A DNA stretch of 64,000 bases from Spirosoma radiotolerans (lineage in GTDB: Bacteria > Bacteroidota > Bacteroidia > Cytophagales > Spirosomataceae): the NCBI RefSeq assembly GCF_000974425.1, contig NZ_CP010429.1, positions 3,720,001 to 3,784,000 on the forward strand, read 5' to 3'. Made by a program: the position numbers and the translations under genes. Of this stretch, positions 8,959-18,216 are shown in pieces (the stretch's first letter is position 1; every line of letters starts with the position of its first letter). Under the pieces are notes generated by a model. It was not told the DNA's origin and ran no database searches. It worked only from the letters and a program-made list of their open reading frames with translations.

Positions 8959-9708
8959 TTGTCTGGCTGCATCTCCAGCAAGGAGCTGGTGCTGTACCAA
9001 CAAAGTGCGGCAGGTACGGACACAACCGTTGCGCTGGCGCCCCGCTACATTCCGACCATTAAACCGGGTGATGTGCTGTCTGTGCAGGTCAGCAGCCTGA
9101 GCCCCGAAGCCACCACGTTCTTTAATCCCTACGCGGCCATTACGATGGCCGAACGGGCAGGCTCACCCCAGACGGTAACGCCCACCACACCCCTGCCCTA
9201 CACGCCCGGCTATGTCGTGAGCGAGGAAGGGCAGATCGAACTACCCCTGATGGGCCAGCTCACCGTAGCAGGACTCACCAACAGCCAGGCGGCCGCCCAG
9301 ATCAAGACCAAACTGCTCGACTTCCTGAAAGAACCCACGGTCAACGTCAGGAATCTGAACTTTCAGATTGCCGTATCGGGAGAAGTGGCGCGGCCCTCGC
9401 TCTTCTCGATCCCCAATGAACGCATATCCTTACCCGCAGCCCTGGGACTGGCCGGTGACATTACCATCTACGGCCGCCGGGACAATGTCCTGATTATCCG
9501 TGAGGAAAACGGCAAGCGGACCTTTAACCACATCGACCTGACCAAACGGGATGTCTTCAAATCGCCTTACTATTACCTGCATCCCAACGATGTGGTGTAT
9601 GTAGAACCCGGCAAGGCCCGCGTGAATAACGCCGACCAGACATTCCAGCTTTTACCCATCATTATCAGTGCTCTATCCTTTATCGCCATCATTGTTACGC
9701 GCCTTTAA
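8959..9708 (+). CDS. OPX/Wza-like polysaccharide export protein, signal peptide broken
   Basis: The open part is 249 residues. It carries the polysaccharide biosynthesis/export domain (IKPGDVLSVQVSSL, around residues 31-45), an SLBB-like domain (ISGE-type VSGEVARPSLFSIP, then DVVYVEPG) and a C-terminal helix (LLPIIISALSFIAIIV) typical of Bacteroidota export proteins. These proteins form the outer-membrane or periplasmic exit channel with Wzc. The frame opens right after a TGA at 8956-8958; the lipobox LSGC lies just after it, and the rest of the signal peptide lies before it. Starting at TTG 8959 would remove the signal. It is therefore either a nonsense mutant, a sequencing error or a readthrough case. 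Confidence 0.85.
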   Translation: MSGCISSKELVLYQQSAAGTDTTVALAPRYIPTIKPGDVLSVQVSSLSPEATTFFNPYAAITMAERAGSPQTVTPTTPLPYTPGYVVSEEGQIELPLMGQLTVAGLTNSQAAAQIKTKLLDFLKEPTVNVRNLNFQIAVSGEVARPSLFSIPNERISLPAALGLAGDITIYGRRDNVLIIREENGKRTFNHIDLTKRDVFKSPYYYLHPNDVVYVEPGKARVNNADQTFQLLPIIISALSFIAIIVTRL

Positions 9709-9719
9709 CACCAGCCAAC

Positions 9720-12053
9720 ATGGTAACCAATAATTCCTACACCCCCGCTCAGGCTTACGAAGTAGAACCGGAGACCAACCTACGAGCCATGCTCATGCGC
9801 TACGTGCGCAACTGGCCTTGGTTCGTGCTGTCGCTGGTACTGGCGCTGGGAGCAGCCTACGTTTATCTGCTGTACCAGCCACCGGGGTATAAAGTGAAAG
9901 CCAGCCTGCTGATCAAAGACGAAAAGAAAGGCATGGACGGAACCAGCATGCTGAAAGAACTCGACCTGTTTACACCCAGTAAGGTCGTGGAAAATGAAAT
10001 AGAAATCCTGAAGTCCTATACCCTCATGGATCGGGTCGTGACGAACCTTGGCCTCGATGTCCACTACTACACCCCCACCAGGACGGTAAAGAAAGAGATC
10101 TATGGCGACTCCCCTATCCGCCTGTTGGTGGAGAAACCGGTGGCCCAGTTACCCGACGAAGCCCTGGAGTTTACGTTTTTAGACGCCAGAACGGTGATGT
10201 TGAACGGGCAGCCCTACCCCGTGAACCAGAGCATCCGGACACCCTACGGCCAGCTCCGTATTTTGACCCGCAAGCCCATTAGCAGTAAGATGGAGCCCCT
10301 GGTAGCCACCATCGCCAACCATACCGAAACGGTGGAAGGGTATCTGGGAAACCTGACGGTTGAGCCGACAACCAAACAGGCCACCGTGCTCATGATGACC
10401 CTGGATGAAGCTGTCCCCGACAAAGGCGTGGCCATCCTGAACCAGATCATCAACGAATACAACAAGGAGGCCGTTATCGACAAGAACAAAGAAGCGGGCA
10501 ATACGCTTACCTTCATCGAAAACCGGCTGGGCCTGATTTCCGGGGAGCTTTCGACCGTAGAGAAAGAAGTCGAACTCTATAAATCGACCCAGGGCATTAC
10601 GGATCTGGGCGCACAGGCACAAACCTTTCTAAGCACCGTAAAAGATAACGATACCCAGTTGAACGAGGTCAACATTCGCCTGAGTGCCCTGGGCGATGTG
10701 GAACGGTATTTGCAACACCAGGCCGGACAGAGCGGCCTGGCTCCCGCGACCCTGGGCCTGAGTGATCCTATTCTGACCGGATTGCTGCTGAAAGTATCCG
10801 AGCTGGAAGCCAAACGCGATGAAGTGTCGCGCACCATGTCGCCCAACAACCCGCTGGTTCAATCGCTGGATAGCCAGCTGAAAACCCTGAAAGCGAGCAT
10901 CAACGAAAACGTGCAAACCATTCGGCAGCAACTGACAAGCAACCGGGGCCAATTGCTGGCCAACAACCAGCGTCTGGAAGGCATGATCCGGACGGTGCCG
11001 GGTAAAGAACGCGCGCTGCTCAACATTACGCGCCAACAGGCCATCAAAAACGGTCTGTATACCTACCTGCTGCAAAAACGCGAAGAAACGGCCCTTTCGG
11101 CAGCCTCCACCATCCCGGACAGCCGCTTAGTGGATGCAGCACGGGCCGGCAGCAAACCCGTAAAACCGGTAAAGATGACCATCTTCGCCATCTTTGGCTT
11201 ACTGGGTCTGTTAGCGCCGGTCGGATTTTTAACGGCGAAAGATGCCCTGAACAACCGAGTCTTGCACCGGACCGATGTGGAAGACGTAACCCAGGTGCCT
11301 ATTCTGGGCGAGGTAGTCAAAAGCCGCCAGATCACCATCGACAACATGGTGTTCAAACCCCGGCTGCAATCCGTCATTGGCGAGCAGATCCGTACCCTGC
11401 GCACCAACCTACACTTTTTGCGGAGTGACCCAAACACGCCCCAGGTGGTGCTGTTCACCTCCAGCATCAGTGGCGAGGGCAAATCCTTTATGTCCCTTAA
11501 CCTGGGTGCCAGCCTGGCCTTGGTGAATAACCGAACGGTTATTCTGGAAATGGACATGCGCAAACCTAAACTCCACAAGAGCCTGCATATGGAAAACCAC
11601 TCGGGACTGAGCAATTACCTGATTGGCGAAGCGACCATCGACGAGCTGCTGCAACCCGTTACCGGCTATGATAACTACTTCATTATTACGGCTGGACCGC
11701 TGCCGCCAAACCCGGCGGAGCTGTTGAGCTCGCCCCGCCTGGGTAAGTTATTCGAGGAATTGAAAGAACGCTTTGATTACGTGCTAGTGGACTCCCCACC
11801 CATTGGGCTGGTGACGGATTCCCAACTGATTGCCCCTTATGCCGATGCGACCCTGTTTATGGTGCGCCATGACCACACACCTAAGAACTCGATCAAGATG
11901 GTGGATGTGCTATTTAAGGAGCAGCGTTTCCAGCGGCTCAGCATCATTCTGAACGGCGTGGGCGAAGGTGAATCCTATTACTACAATTATAACTACGGGG
12001 AATATTATGGCGGCAGCGAAAAGAAAAAATGGCTGGGTAACGGAAATGCCTGA
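9720..12053 (+). CDS. wzc: Wzc-like chain-length regulator and tyrosine autokinase
   Basis: This 777-residue inner-membrane protein has a Wzz domain (TM near residues 34-53 and a second TM near 490-510) with long periplasmic helices between. The C-terminal BY-kinase domain has a Walker A (SISGEGKS, around residue 581), a Walker A' (VILEMDMRKP), and a Walker B-type segment (DYVLVDSPP). The tail is a tyrosine cluster (ESYYYNYNYGEYYGG), the usual autophosphorylation site. It starts 12 bases after the OPX gene. It controls polymer length and couples to the export channel. No cognate low-molecular-weight phosphatase gene is in the window. Confidence 0.93.
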   Translation: MVTNNSYTPAQAYEVEPETNLRAMLMRYVRNWPWFVLSLVLALGAAYVYLLYQPPGYKVKASLLIKDEKKGMDGTSMLKELDLFTPSKVVENEIEILKSYTLMDRVVTNLGLDVHYYTPTRTVKKEIYGDSPIRLLVEKPVAQLPDEALEFTFLDARTVMLNGQPYPVNQSIRTPYGQLRILTRKPISSKMEPLVATIANHTETVEGYLGNLTVEPTTKQATVLMMTLDEAVPDKGVAILNQIINEYNKEAVIDKNKEAGNTLTFIENRLGLISGELSTVEKEVELYKSTQGITDLGAQAQTFLSTVKDNDTQLNEVNIRLSALGDVERYLQHQAGQSGLAPATLGLSDPILTGLLLKVSELEAKRDEVSRTMSPNNPLVQSLDSQLKTLKASINENVQTIRQQLTSNRGQLLANNQRLEGMIRTVPGKERALLNITRQQAIKNGLYTYLLQKREETALSAASTIPDSRLVDAARAGSKPVKPVKMTIFAIFGLLGLLAPVGFLTAKDALNNRVLHRTDVEDVTQVPILGEVVKSRQITIDNMVFKPRLQSVIGEQIRTLRTNLHFLRSDPNTPQVVLFTSSISGEGKSFMSLNLGASLALVNNRTVILEMDMRKPKLHKSLHMENHSGLSNYLIGEATIDELLQPVTGYDNYFIITAGPLPPNPAELLSSPRLGKLFEELKERFDYVLVDSPPIGLVTDSQLIAPYADATLFMVRHDHTPKNSIKMVDVLFKEQRFQRLSIILNGVGEGESYYYNYNYGEYYGGSEKKKWLGNGNA

Positions 12054-12151
12054 CTGTAACGCGAATCGCGATCTAGTTCGCCTAACAACCTAAAGAAACC
12101 AAATACATTGCTTCCTCTCTCCACGATCAACCCAACTAAAACTAAACTTGT

Positions 12152-12817
12152 ATGCTTAGTCTTGACACACACTACAAGCCCCTGTACGTGTACACTGAGC
12201 CTAACACCCGGCGCAGAGTAGACTACCACACTATTGGGAAACGAGGCTTCGATATTTGTTTTTCTCTACTTGTTGCCTTATTCGTTCTCACCTGGTTAAT
12301 TCCGCTACTAGGTATATTGATCAAACTGGATTCACCAGGCCCTATTCTATACATCCAGAAGCGTACGGGTTATAAGGGGACCTGGTTCGATTGCCTGAAA
12401 TTCAGAACCATGACGCACAACCCAAAGGCCCAGTTTAAGCAAGCCAAAAAACAAGACAATCGTGTAACGCGCATTGGGCGATTCCTCCGCAAATCAAATC
12501 TGGATGAAATGCCCCAATTCATCAACGTCTTACTAGGGCAGATGAGTGTCATAGGACCAAGACCCCACGCGGTGCAGCATGATGCCCAATTCTGGCGCGT
12601 ATTACCCAAATATGGCAGTCGTTACCGGACAAAACCAGGCATTACCGGACTAGCCCAGGTCCGCGGTTGCCGTGGTGAGACCGATGAACTCATTAAAATG
12701 ATCCATCGCGTTCGGTTTGATCGATTCTATAATCGTAAGAAATCATTCTGGCTCGACATCAAAATATGCTGGTGGACAGTGACAGCTATGATGAAAGGTG
12801 ATATTAATGCCCACTAA
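12152..12817 (+). CDS. Priming sugar-phosphate transferase (PglC/WcaJ C-terminal type)
   Basis: This 221-residue protein has one N-terminal membrane segment (CFSLLVALFVLTWLIPLLG) followed by the bacterial sugar transferase domain: LDSPGPILYIQKRTGYKG, FRTM, LRKSNLDEMPQFINVLLGQMS and GPRPH, ending with the PGITGLAQVRG motif. It attaches the first sugar phosphate to undecaprenyl phosphate and so starts repeat-unit assembly. The size matches the short PglC-type enzymes without the extra WbaP membrane domain. It is the last gene with the normal base composition before the AT-rich core. Confidence 0.9.
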   Translation: MLSLDTHYKPLYVYTEPNTRRRVDYHTIGKRGFDICFSLLVALFVLTWLIPLLGILIKLDSPGPILYIQKRTGYKGTWFDCLKFRTMTHNPKAQFKQAKKQDNRVTRIGRFLRKSNLDEMPQFINVLLGQMSVIGPRPHAVQHDAQFWRVLPKYGSRYRTKPGITGLAQVRGCRGETDELIKMIHRVRFDRFYNRKKSFWLDIKICWWTVTAMMKGDINAH

Positions 12818-12920
12818 ATGTAAAGCAATATCAGCTATTAATATATAACGGAAATTATATAGATTTCATAATTATACAGTATAAACCAAACAATGAAAAC
12901 TAAATAACTACCATAAACCT

Positions 12921-14246
12921 GTGAGCAAAAAACTATTGTTTAAGAATGTAGCTTCGCTTAGCTTAATTCAAATAGCAAATTATATCTTCCCATTAATAAC
13001 TATACCGATAACATCTAGACTATTTGGTCCAGAAAAGTTCGGTGTAATAAACTATGCCGCTGCTTTTATGGTTTATTTTAATTTACTAATAAATTATGGA
13101 TTTGATTTAACAGCAACACGCAAGATTTCAAAAGATGCAAATAATATTATACTGAGAAATTATATATTTAGTGAAGTAATGAATGTGAAAATCTTATTGT
13201 TTGTTGTGTCACTTATAATATTTTCTGTAAGCCTATATAATGTACAACCATTAAACTTAGAAAAAAAAGTAGCTATTTTTACATTCATTGGATGCATTGG
13301 AGTAGTATTTAACCAAAATTGGTTATTCCAATCAATGCAAGAATTACATAAAGTTACGTTGGTAAATTTCGGGGGCAGATTTTTATTTACAATTGCAATA
13401 GTTGCCGCAATAAAACAGCAAGAAGACTATATATGGCAACCACTAATAAGTAGTCTAATCACAATTTGTATTTCAGTAATAACTTTTTTTTGGTCGTTAA
13501 AAAGATATAAAGTTAAATACATACAAATTTCATTCAAAAATATAATAAATGTATTATGGAGTGAAAAAATTGTTTTTTTTTCGATAATAATTGTTAGTCT
13601 TTATACAACTACGAATATTGTCATTTTAGGCTTTTATCAAAATGAAACGCAAGTAGGGTATTATTCAGCTGGCCAAAGATTGATGGATGTCATACGTTCA
13701 GTAATAAGCCTACCTCTATCAATGGCACTTTTCCCTTATATCGGAAAAGCTTTTGGAGAAAATAAAAAAAGTGGAATAATTATAGTTCAAAAAGCATTGC
13801 CACTTGTAATGTTATGCACCGGATTAATGGGGGTTATAATGGTAAGTATAGGACCAAATATATTAAAAGTCTTTTTCGGTAACAAATACGAACCAGCCGT
13901 CCAAGCCTTTCAAGTACTTTCATTTATTCCTATGGTAGTATCCTTAAGTAATCTATTTGGAGTACAAATAATGTTACATTTGAAAATGGATAAATTATTT
14001 TTATATACAACAAGCATAGGCGCAACGATAAGTATTATACTAAATGTAATATTAGTCCAAAAATATGGTTTTATTGGAACAGCAATTGCTTGGCTAATTA
14101 CAGAAATATTAATAACTCTTACAATGTATGTATTATTAAGAATAAATGGAATTAACCCTGTTGATACAAAATTCTTTAGACTTTACTTTATAAAGCAGCA
14201 ATTAAACCCACTCATAAACACATTAGTTAAAGCAAATAGAATGTAA
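12921..14246 (+). CDS. wzx: Wzx-like polysaccharide flippase
   Basis: This 441-residue polytopic protein has about 12 hydrophobic segments. Its opening (SLIQIANYIFPLITIPITSR) and the following LFGPEKFGVINYA are typical of oligosaccharide flippases of the MOP superfamily. It probably moves lipid-linked repeat units across the inner membrane. The chosen start is GTG at 12921. From here the DNA becomes very AT-rich, in contrast to wzc and the transferase upstream, a sign of separate origin for the core cluster. Confidence 0.9.
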   Translation: MSKKLLFKNVASLSLIQIANYIFPLITIPITSRLFGPEKFGVINYAAAFMVYFNLLINYGFDLTATRKISKDANNIILRNYIFSEVMNVKILLFVVSLIIFSVSLYNVQPLNLEKKVAIFTFIGCIGVVFNQNWLFQSMQELHKVTLVNFGGRFLFTIAIVAAIKQQEDYIWQPLISSLITICISVITFFWSLKRYKVKYIQISFKNIINVLWSEKIVFFSIIIVSLYTTTNIVILGFYQNETQVGYYSAGQRLMDVIRSVISLPLSMALFPYIGKAFGENKKSGIIIVQKALPLVMLCTGLMGVIMVSIGPNILKVFFGNKYEPAVQAFQVLSFIPMVVSLSNLFGVQIMLHLKMDKLFLYTTSIGATISIILNVILVQKYGFIGTAIAWLITEILITLTMYVLLRINGINPVDTKFFRLYFIKQQLNPLINTLVKANRM

Positions 14247-14277
14247 TAAAAAATAGAAAAAAATTAACTTTATTGAA

Positions 14278-15285
14278 ATGGAAGATTCAATTGTAGCTGT
14301 TGTTGTGACATATAACCGACTCACTTTGTTGAAGAAATGTATACTGGCATTGCGTAAACAAACAAAAAAAATTAATGACATTGTAGTAATTATTAATGGC
14401 AGTGATGATGGAACTAAAGAATGGCTTGAAAATCAAAAAGGCTTAATAATTTTTTACCAAACGAATACTGGTGGATCGGGGGGTTTTAACAGGGGCATAA
14501 AGGAGGCATATAAAAAAGGTTTTGATTGGATATGGATTATGGATGATGATGCTTTTCCAGATGAACACTGTCTAGAAAAAATGTTTAGTTGCCACAATCT
14601 AATATATAATAAAAATTTTATCCTTACTCCTGTTGTAGTAGAAAATAATGAAATTGATTTTTTACACAGAGGGTATATATCTATAAACAAATTCCAAATT
14701 CCTTTACAGACTCCAATTAATGACAAAAAACTACTTAAAGAAAGCATTCATGAAATTACATTTGCTTCATACATTGGCATGTGTATAGGAAGAGAAATAG
14801 TAAAAGTTGTTGGATATCCAAATGAAGATTTTTTCATTTTTCACGATGACGTAGAATATTCTATTAGAATACAAAACAACGGCTTCAAAATATATTTAAT
14901 CAAAGAGGCAGTTATTTTTCACAAAGTAGAACCAATATCTATACAACCAGATGTATACATTAACGAATTGATAGGAATGAGGAAAAATACAGAAGGAAAA
15001 TTGACTAATAAAAGAGTTAACACTAGCAGGAACGATACAATAACAATGAAAGATGTATTTCTGTGCATGGCTAAAAGAAATATAATTAATATTGCTTTGG
15101 TTCACTATAAAATAAATATCAGAATTTCATTGTATATCCTTAAAGATATAATTCGAACAATTTTGGTAATTGCGAAACGAAGCGACAGGAAAAAGTTAAT
15201 ACAATTATATATATCATCGTTTAAACAAGCTTTTACTGGAAAATTTAGTAATAACAAATTAATAGAAATTTACAAAAAGGTTTAA
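14278..15285 (+). CDS. GT2 family glycosyltransferase
   Basis: This 335-residue enzyme of the GT-A fold starts with VAVVVTYNRLTLLKKCILAL and has the metal-binding WIMDDDAFP motif near residue 86. A later FFIFHDDVEYSIR motif is the catalytic-base region of rhamnosyl- or galactofuranosyl-type GT2 enzymes. It adds one sugar to the lipid-linked repeat unit on the cytoplasmic face. The linkage cannot be read from the sequence. It lies 31 bases after wzx in the same AT-rich block. Confidence 0.88.
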   Translation: MEDSIVAVVVTYNRLTLLKKCILALRKQTKKINDIVVIINGSDDGTKEWLENQKGLIIFYQTNTGGSGGFNRGIKEAYKKGFDWIWIMDDDAFPDEHCLEKMFSCHNLIYNKNFILTPVVVENNEIDFLHRGYISINKFQIPLQTPINDKKLLKESIHEITFASYIGMCIGREIVKVVGYPNEDFFIFHDDVEYSIRIQNNGFKIYLIKEAVIFHKVEPISIQPDVYINELIGMRKNTEGKLTNKRVNTSRNDTITMKDVFLCMAKRNIINIALVHYKINIRISLYILKDIIRTILVIAKRSDRKKLIQLYISSFKQAFTGKFSNNKLIEIYKKV

Positions 15286-15300
15286 AACAGAAGATTAACT

Positions 15301-15861
15301 ATGAAAGTAAAGTTTAGTGTTGTAAAAAAAACAATTGTAGTTTTTTTATTTGACTTCATAGAATACATTGGGCTAATTATAGGCTATGTACCAAACCATA
15401 GCCTAAGGTTATTTTATTATAAAGCCTTTCTAAAAATAAAAATCGGAAAGAATAGTAGTATACACAGATGTTGCCAAATTAGGAGGGGCAAAATAACTAT
15501 TGGAGATAACGTTATAATAGGTGAAAATGCATTGCTCGACGGTAGAATGGGTTTAATAATTAAAGACAATGTAAATATTTCATCAAACGTATCAATATAT
15601 ACTTTACAACATGACTATAATAGTCCAACCTTTGAGGGTAGTGGGGGAAAAGTTATTATAGAGATGAATTCATGGATAAGCTGTAATTCTGTAATTCTAC
15701 CCTCTGTAATTGTAAACGAAGGAGCAGTGATTGGAGCAATGTCATTAATAAACAAAGATGTTCCTGCGTATACATTAGTCGGTGGAATACCATTTAAAGT
15801 AATTAAAGATCGTAACAAACGAATAGAGTATAAACTTAATTATCATAAATCATTTTTTTAA
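15301..15861 (+). CDS. Hexapeptide-repeat acyltransferase
   Basis: This 186-residue protein has tandem left-handed beta-helix hexapeptides (IGDNVIIGENALLDG, INISSNVSIY-type) and ends with the AVIGAMSLINKDVPAYTLVGGIPFKVI signature spread over the last coils, typical of the WcaF/maltose O-acetyltransferase group. It contains YTLQHDYNS, whose His is the likely catalytic base. It probably O-acetylates a sugar of the polysaccharide. It sits 15 bases after the GT2 gene. Confidence 0.85.
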   Translation: MKVKFSVVKKTIVVFLFDFIEYIGLIIGYVPNHSLRLFYYKAFLKIKIGKNSSIHRCCQIRRGKITIGDNVIIGENALLDGRMGLIIKDNVNISSNVSIYTLQHDYNSPTFEGSGGKVIIEMNSWISCNSVILPSVIVNEGAVIGAMSLINKDVPAYTLVGGIPFKVIKDRNKRIEYKLNYHKSFF

Positions 15862-15867
15862 ATATCG

Positions 15868-15885
15868 AAAAAAAAAAAAAAAAAA
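15868..15885 (+). repeat. A18 homopolymer upstream of the polymerase gene
   Basis: Eighteen consecutive A residues lie in the 46-base gap between the acyltransferase stop and the polymerase start (ATG 15908). Tracts of this length are prone to slippage and, in this position, could alter spacing of expression signals. Sequencing error in length is also possible. Confidence 0.85.
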
Positions 15886-15907
15886 TAACAAGTGTTTAAA
15901 GTAAGTA

Positions 15908-17164
15908 ATGGCTTTTACAACTATGAACAAAAATAAGATAATAATTTATTTTACTTTTTTTTTAACTCTAGTTTCAATAAATTTTTTTCAATGGCGATAT
16001 TTATCTGAGGCAACAATTAGAGCTGTTAATTTTACTTTTTCTTTAATAGTAGTTATAATATCTATTCCCTTTTTTTATAAGAGAAGCTTTGCATTTAATT
16101 TGCCCATACAAATGATATGTGCATCAATACTAATATCTATTCCACTTGCATATATTTCATGGAAACAAGATATATGGTTAAGCGTTAAATCAACAATGCC
16201 ATACTTAATTTGGTTTTTTTATTTTTTTTTAATACAAAAAAAAATAAAAATAAAAATTATTGAAAAAATAACACTATTTTATGGCGCACTTTATATGATA
16301 CTATTTTTGTTTCAATTTATAAATTCTGATATAGTATATTTTGGTACAAAAAGTGAGTTTGTAGTAGATCGAGGTATTACAAGAATTATTTTCCCAGGAG
16401 CTGGTATATTCTTTTTGAGCTTATTCATATCTCTCTGTAAACTAAGCTATAACAAAAAAAATAAAATTATTTGGTTAACTTTTATTAGTTTAGGAGCAGT
16501 AGTAACTGTATTACAAGTCACAAGACAAAGTATCGTATTTTTAATCTTTATTTATATATACCATTTTTTTAGCTCTTCTAGTAACTTAAAAAAGTTGATA
16601 ATATTAAGTATTTCATTTTGTATAATATATATAGCTGTAAATTCTAATCATTCAATAGTAAGAGGTCTATCTGAAACACAAAAAGAAACTCAACATCAAG
16701 GGAGTGAGTATATTAGAGTTCTTTCTGCTAAATACTTTATTTTAGATTTTTCGCCAAATTTATTAAGTAGGATACTTGGGAATGGAATTCCATATGGGGA
16801 TAAGTCTGTTCTAGGACGAGAAGAATTAAAACTACAAACAGTTGGCTACTACTTGTCAGATATAGGTTTAGTTGGATTATATGCGATGTGCGGAATAATA
16901 CCAGTGTTAGCATATTTTATTATATTTTATAAGAGCTTCAAGGTTAAAGTACCTAAACCCTTTTATTATTTAAAATATTATATATGGATGGTAATGTTTA
17001 CATCATTAACTTCTGATTCAGTATATGCGGACAAATTCCTAATTGCAAATATATTTGTTGTATATCTATATCAATATATAAGTGAAAAAAATGCTTTATA
17101 TTTGTTAAATTTAAAAAAGTACAGAAAGTCAATAAAACTAATTCCAAATGATGGTCAACCTTAA
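15908..17164 (+). CDS. Wzy-like polysaccharide polymerase
   Basis: This 418-residue integral membrane protein has about ten to eleven hydrophobic segments and a large loop in the C-terminal half (around residues 240-310), the topology of Wzy/O-antigen ligase-type enzymes. Position and topology, rather than a conserved motif, support the call; Wzy proteins are poorly conserved. It would join repeat units in the periplasm. ATG 15908 is used here, but the ATG at 15923 is equally possible. It is one of the most AT-rich genes in the window. Confidence 0.7.
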   Translation: MAFTTMNKNKIIIYFTFFLTLVSINFFQWRYLSEATIRAVNFTFSLIVVIISIPFFYKRSFAFNLPIQMICASILISIPLAYISWKQDIWLSVKSTMPYLIWFFYFFLIQKKIKIKIIEKITLFYGALYMILFLFQFINSDIVYFGTKSEFVVDRGITRIIFPGAGIFFLSLFISLCKLSYNKKNKIIWLTFISLGAVVTVLQVTRQSIVFLIFIYIYHFFSSSSNLKKLIILSISFCIIYIAVNSNHSIVRGLSETQKETQHQGSEYIRVLSAKYFILDFSPNLLSRILGNGIPYGDKSVLGREELKLQTVGYYLSDIGLVGLYAMCGIIPVLAYFIIFYKSFKVKVPKPFYYLKYYIWMVMFTSLTSDSVYADKFLIANIFVVYLYQYISEKNALYLLNLKKYRKSIKLIPNDGQP

Positions 17165-17224
17165 TGGATCAATAAAGATTAAATTTTCATTCAACTAAAC
17201 AAAAGTAATTACATTTAAATTACA

Positions 17225-18196
17225 ATGCTTAAAGAATTAGCTATCATTATTCCTGCATATAAAGAATCATTTTTAAGAGAAACATTATATTCAATTTCAA
17301 ACCAGACAGTAAAGCTTTTTACTGTTTATATTGGTAACGATGCTAGTCCATACAATTTGGATAAAATTGTTAACGAATTTAGTGGTATCATTGATATTAA
17401 GTATAAAGTATTTGAAGTAAATTTTGGTTTAAACGATTTAGTTGCACATTGGAATAGATGCATAGATATGAGTGAGAATGAACCGTGGATTTGGTTTTTT
17501 TCTGACGATGATATAATGGAATCAAACTGTGTAGAATTGTTTTACAAAAATAAAAATGATTTTTCCTTTGATAATTTATTTCATTTTAATGTTCAAATTA
17601 TTGATGAAAATAGCAAAAAAATTTATAATTGCACGAAATATCCTCGTCATATTTCCACTTCTGATTTTTTTAAAATGAGAATGAACAGAGAAATAGAAAG
17701 TTTTGTTGTTGAATATATATTTAGACGGCAAGTGTTCATCAAATTAGGTAAGTTTGATTATTTCGATTTAGCCTGGTCAGCTGATGACGCTGCTTGGATA
17801 AAACTTTCAAATGTGAGCGGTATAAGGTCAATTGAAGGGGCTAGAGTAAAATGGAGGTTAAGTAAAATAAATATATCTTCATTTCAGGATAATAATGATA
17901 TTATTATCAGAAAGTTAACGGCAAATATTAAATATTTAAATTGGGTCGAACTCTATTTTACAAGAAATTCTATCAAAGACTATACAACTAAAATTAAAAA
18001 ATTTAAATGGGTTTTTCGAATAGTATTAAAATCAAAACTAATTGAATTTTCCAAAAAGAAAGAGATTGCTTACTACATTTTAGAATCTCTAAATTACAAA
18101 GGAATTAGGCTAAATGTACTCTGTCATATATTAACTCAAATTGTATATGACTACTTTCATAAACAAACAAAAAAAATCTTAGATCAATTGTTTTGA
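17225..18196 (+). CDS. GT2 family glycosyltransferase
   Basis: This 323-residue enzyme opens with LAIIIPAYKESFLRETLYSI, followed by VYIGNDAS and the metal-binding FFSDDDIME near residue 98. A later WSADDAAW is the acceptor/catalytic-base region. This is a standard GT-A, GT2 architecture. The C-terminal third is basic and helical and may contact the membrane. Sugar specificity is unknown. It is in the AT-rich core with a 60-base gap from the polymerase. Confidence 0.87.
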   Translation: MLKELAIIIPAYKESFLRETLYSISNQTVKLFTVYIGNDASPYNLDKIVNEFSGIIDIKYKVFEVNFGLNDLVAHWNRCIDMSENEPWIWFFSDDDIMESNCVELFYKNKNDFSFDNLFHFNVQIIDENSKKIYNCTKYPRHISTSDFFKMRMNREIESFVVEYIFRRQVFIKLGKFDYFDLAWSADDAAWIKLSNVSGIRSIEGARVKWRLSKINISSFQDNNDIIIRKLTANIKYLNWVELYFTRNSIKDYTTKIKKFKWVFRIVLKSKLIEFSKKKEIAYYILESLNYKGIRLNVLCHILTQIVYDYFHKQTKKILDQLF

Positions 18197-18216
18197 ATCT
18201 GTAGTAAATTAATGAT

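Noticed and set aside
8918-9100. Short frame overlapping the OPX start
   Set aside because: It is in a different frame, rich in Trp/Cys/Arg, and does not restore the signal peptide; the in-frame TGA explanation fits better.
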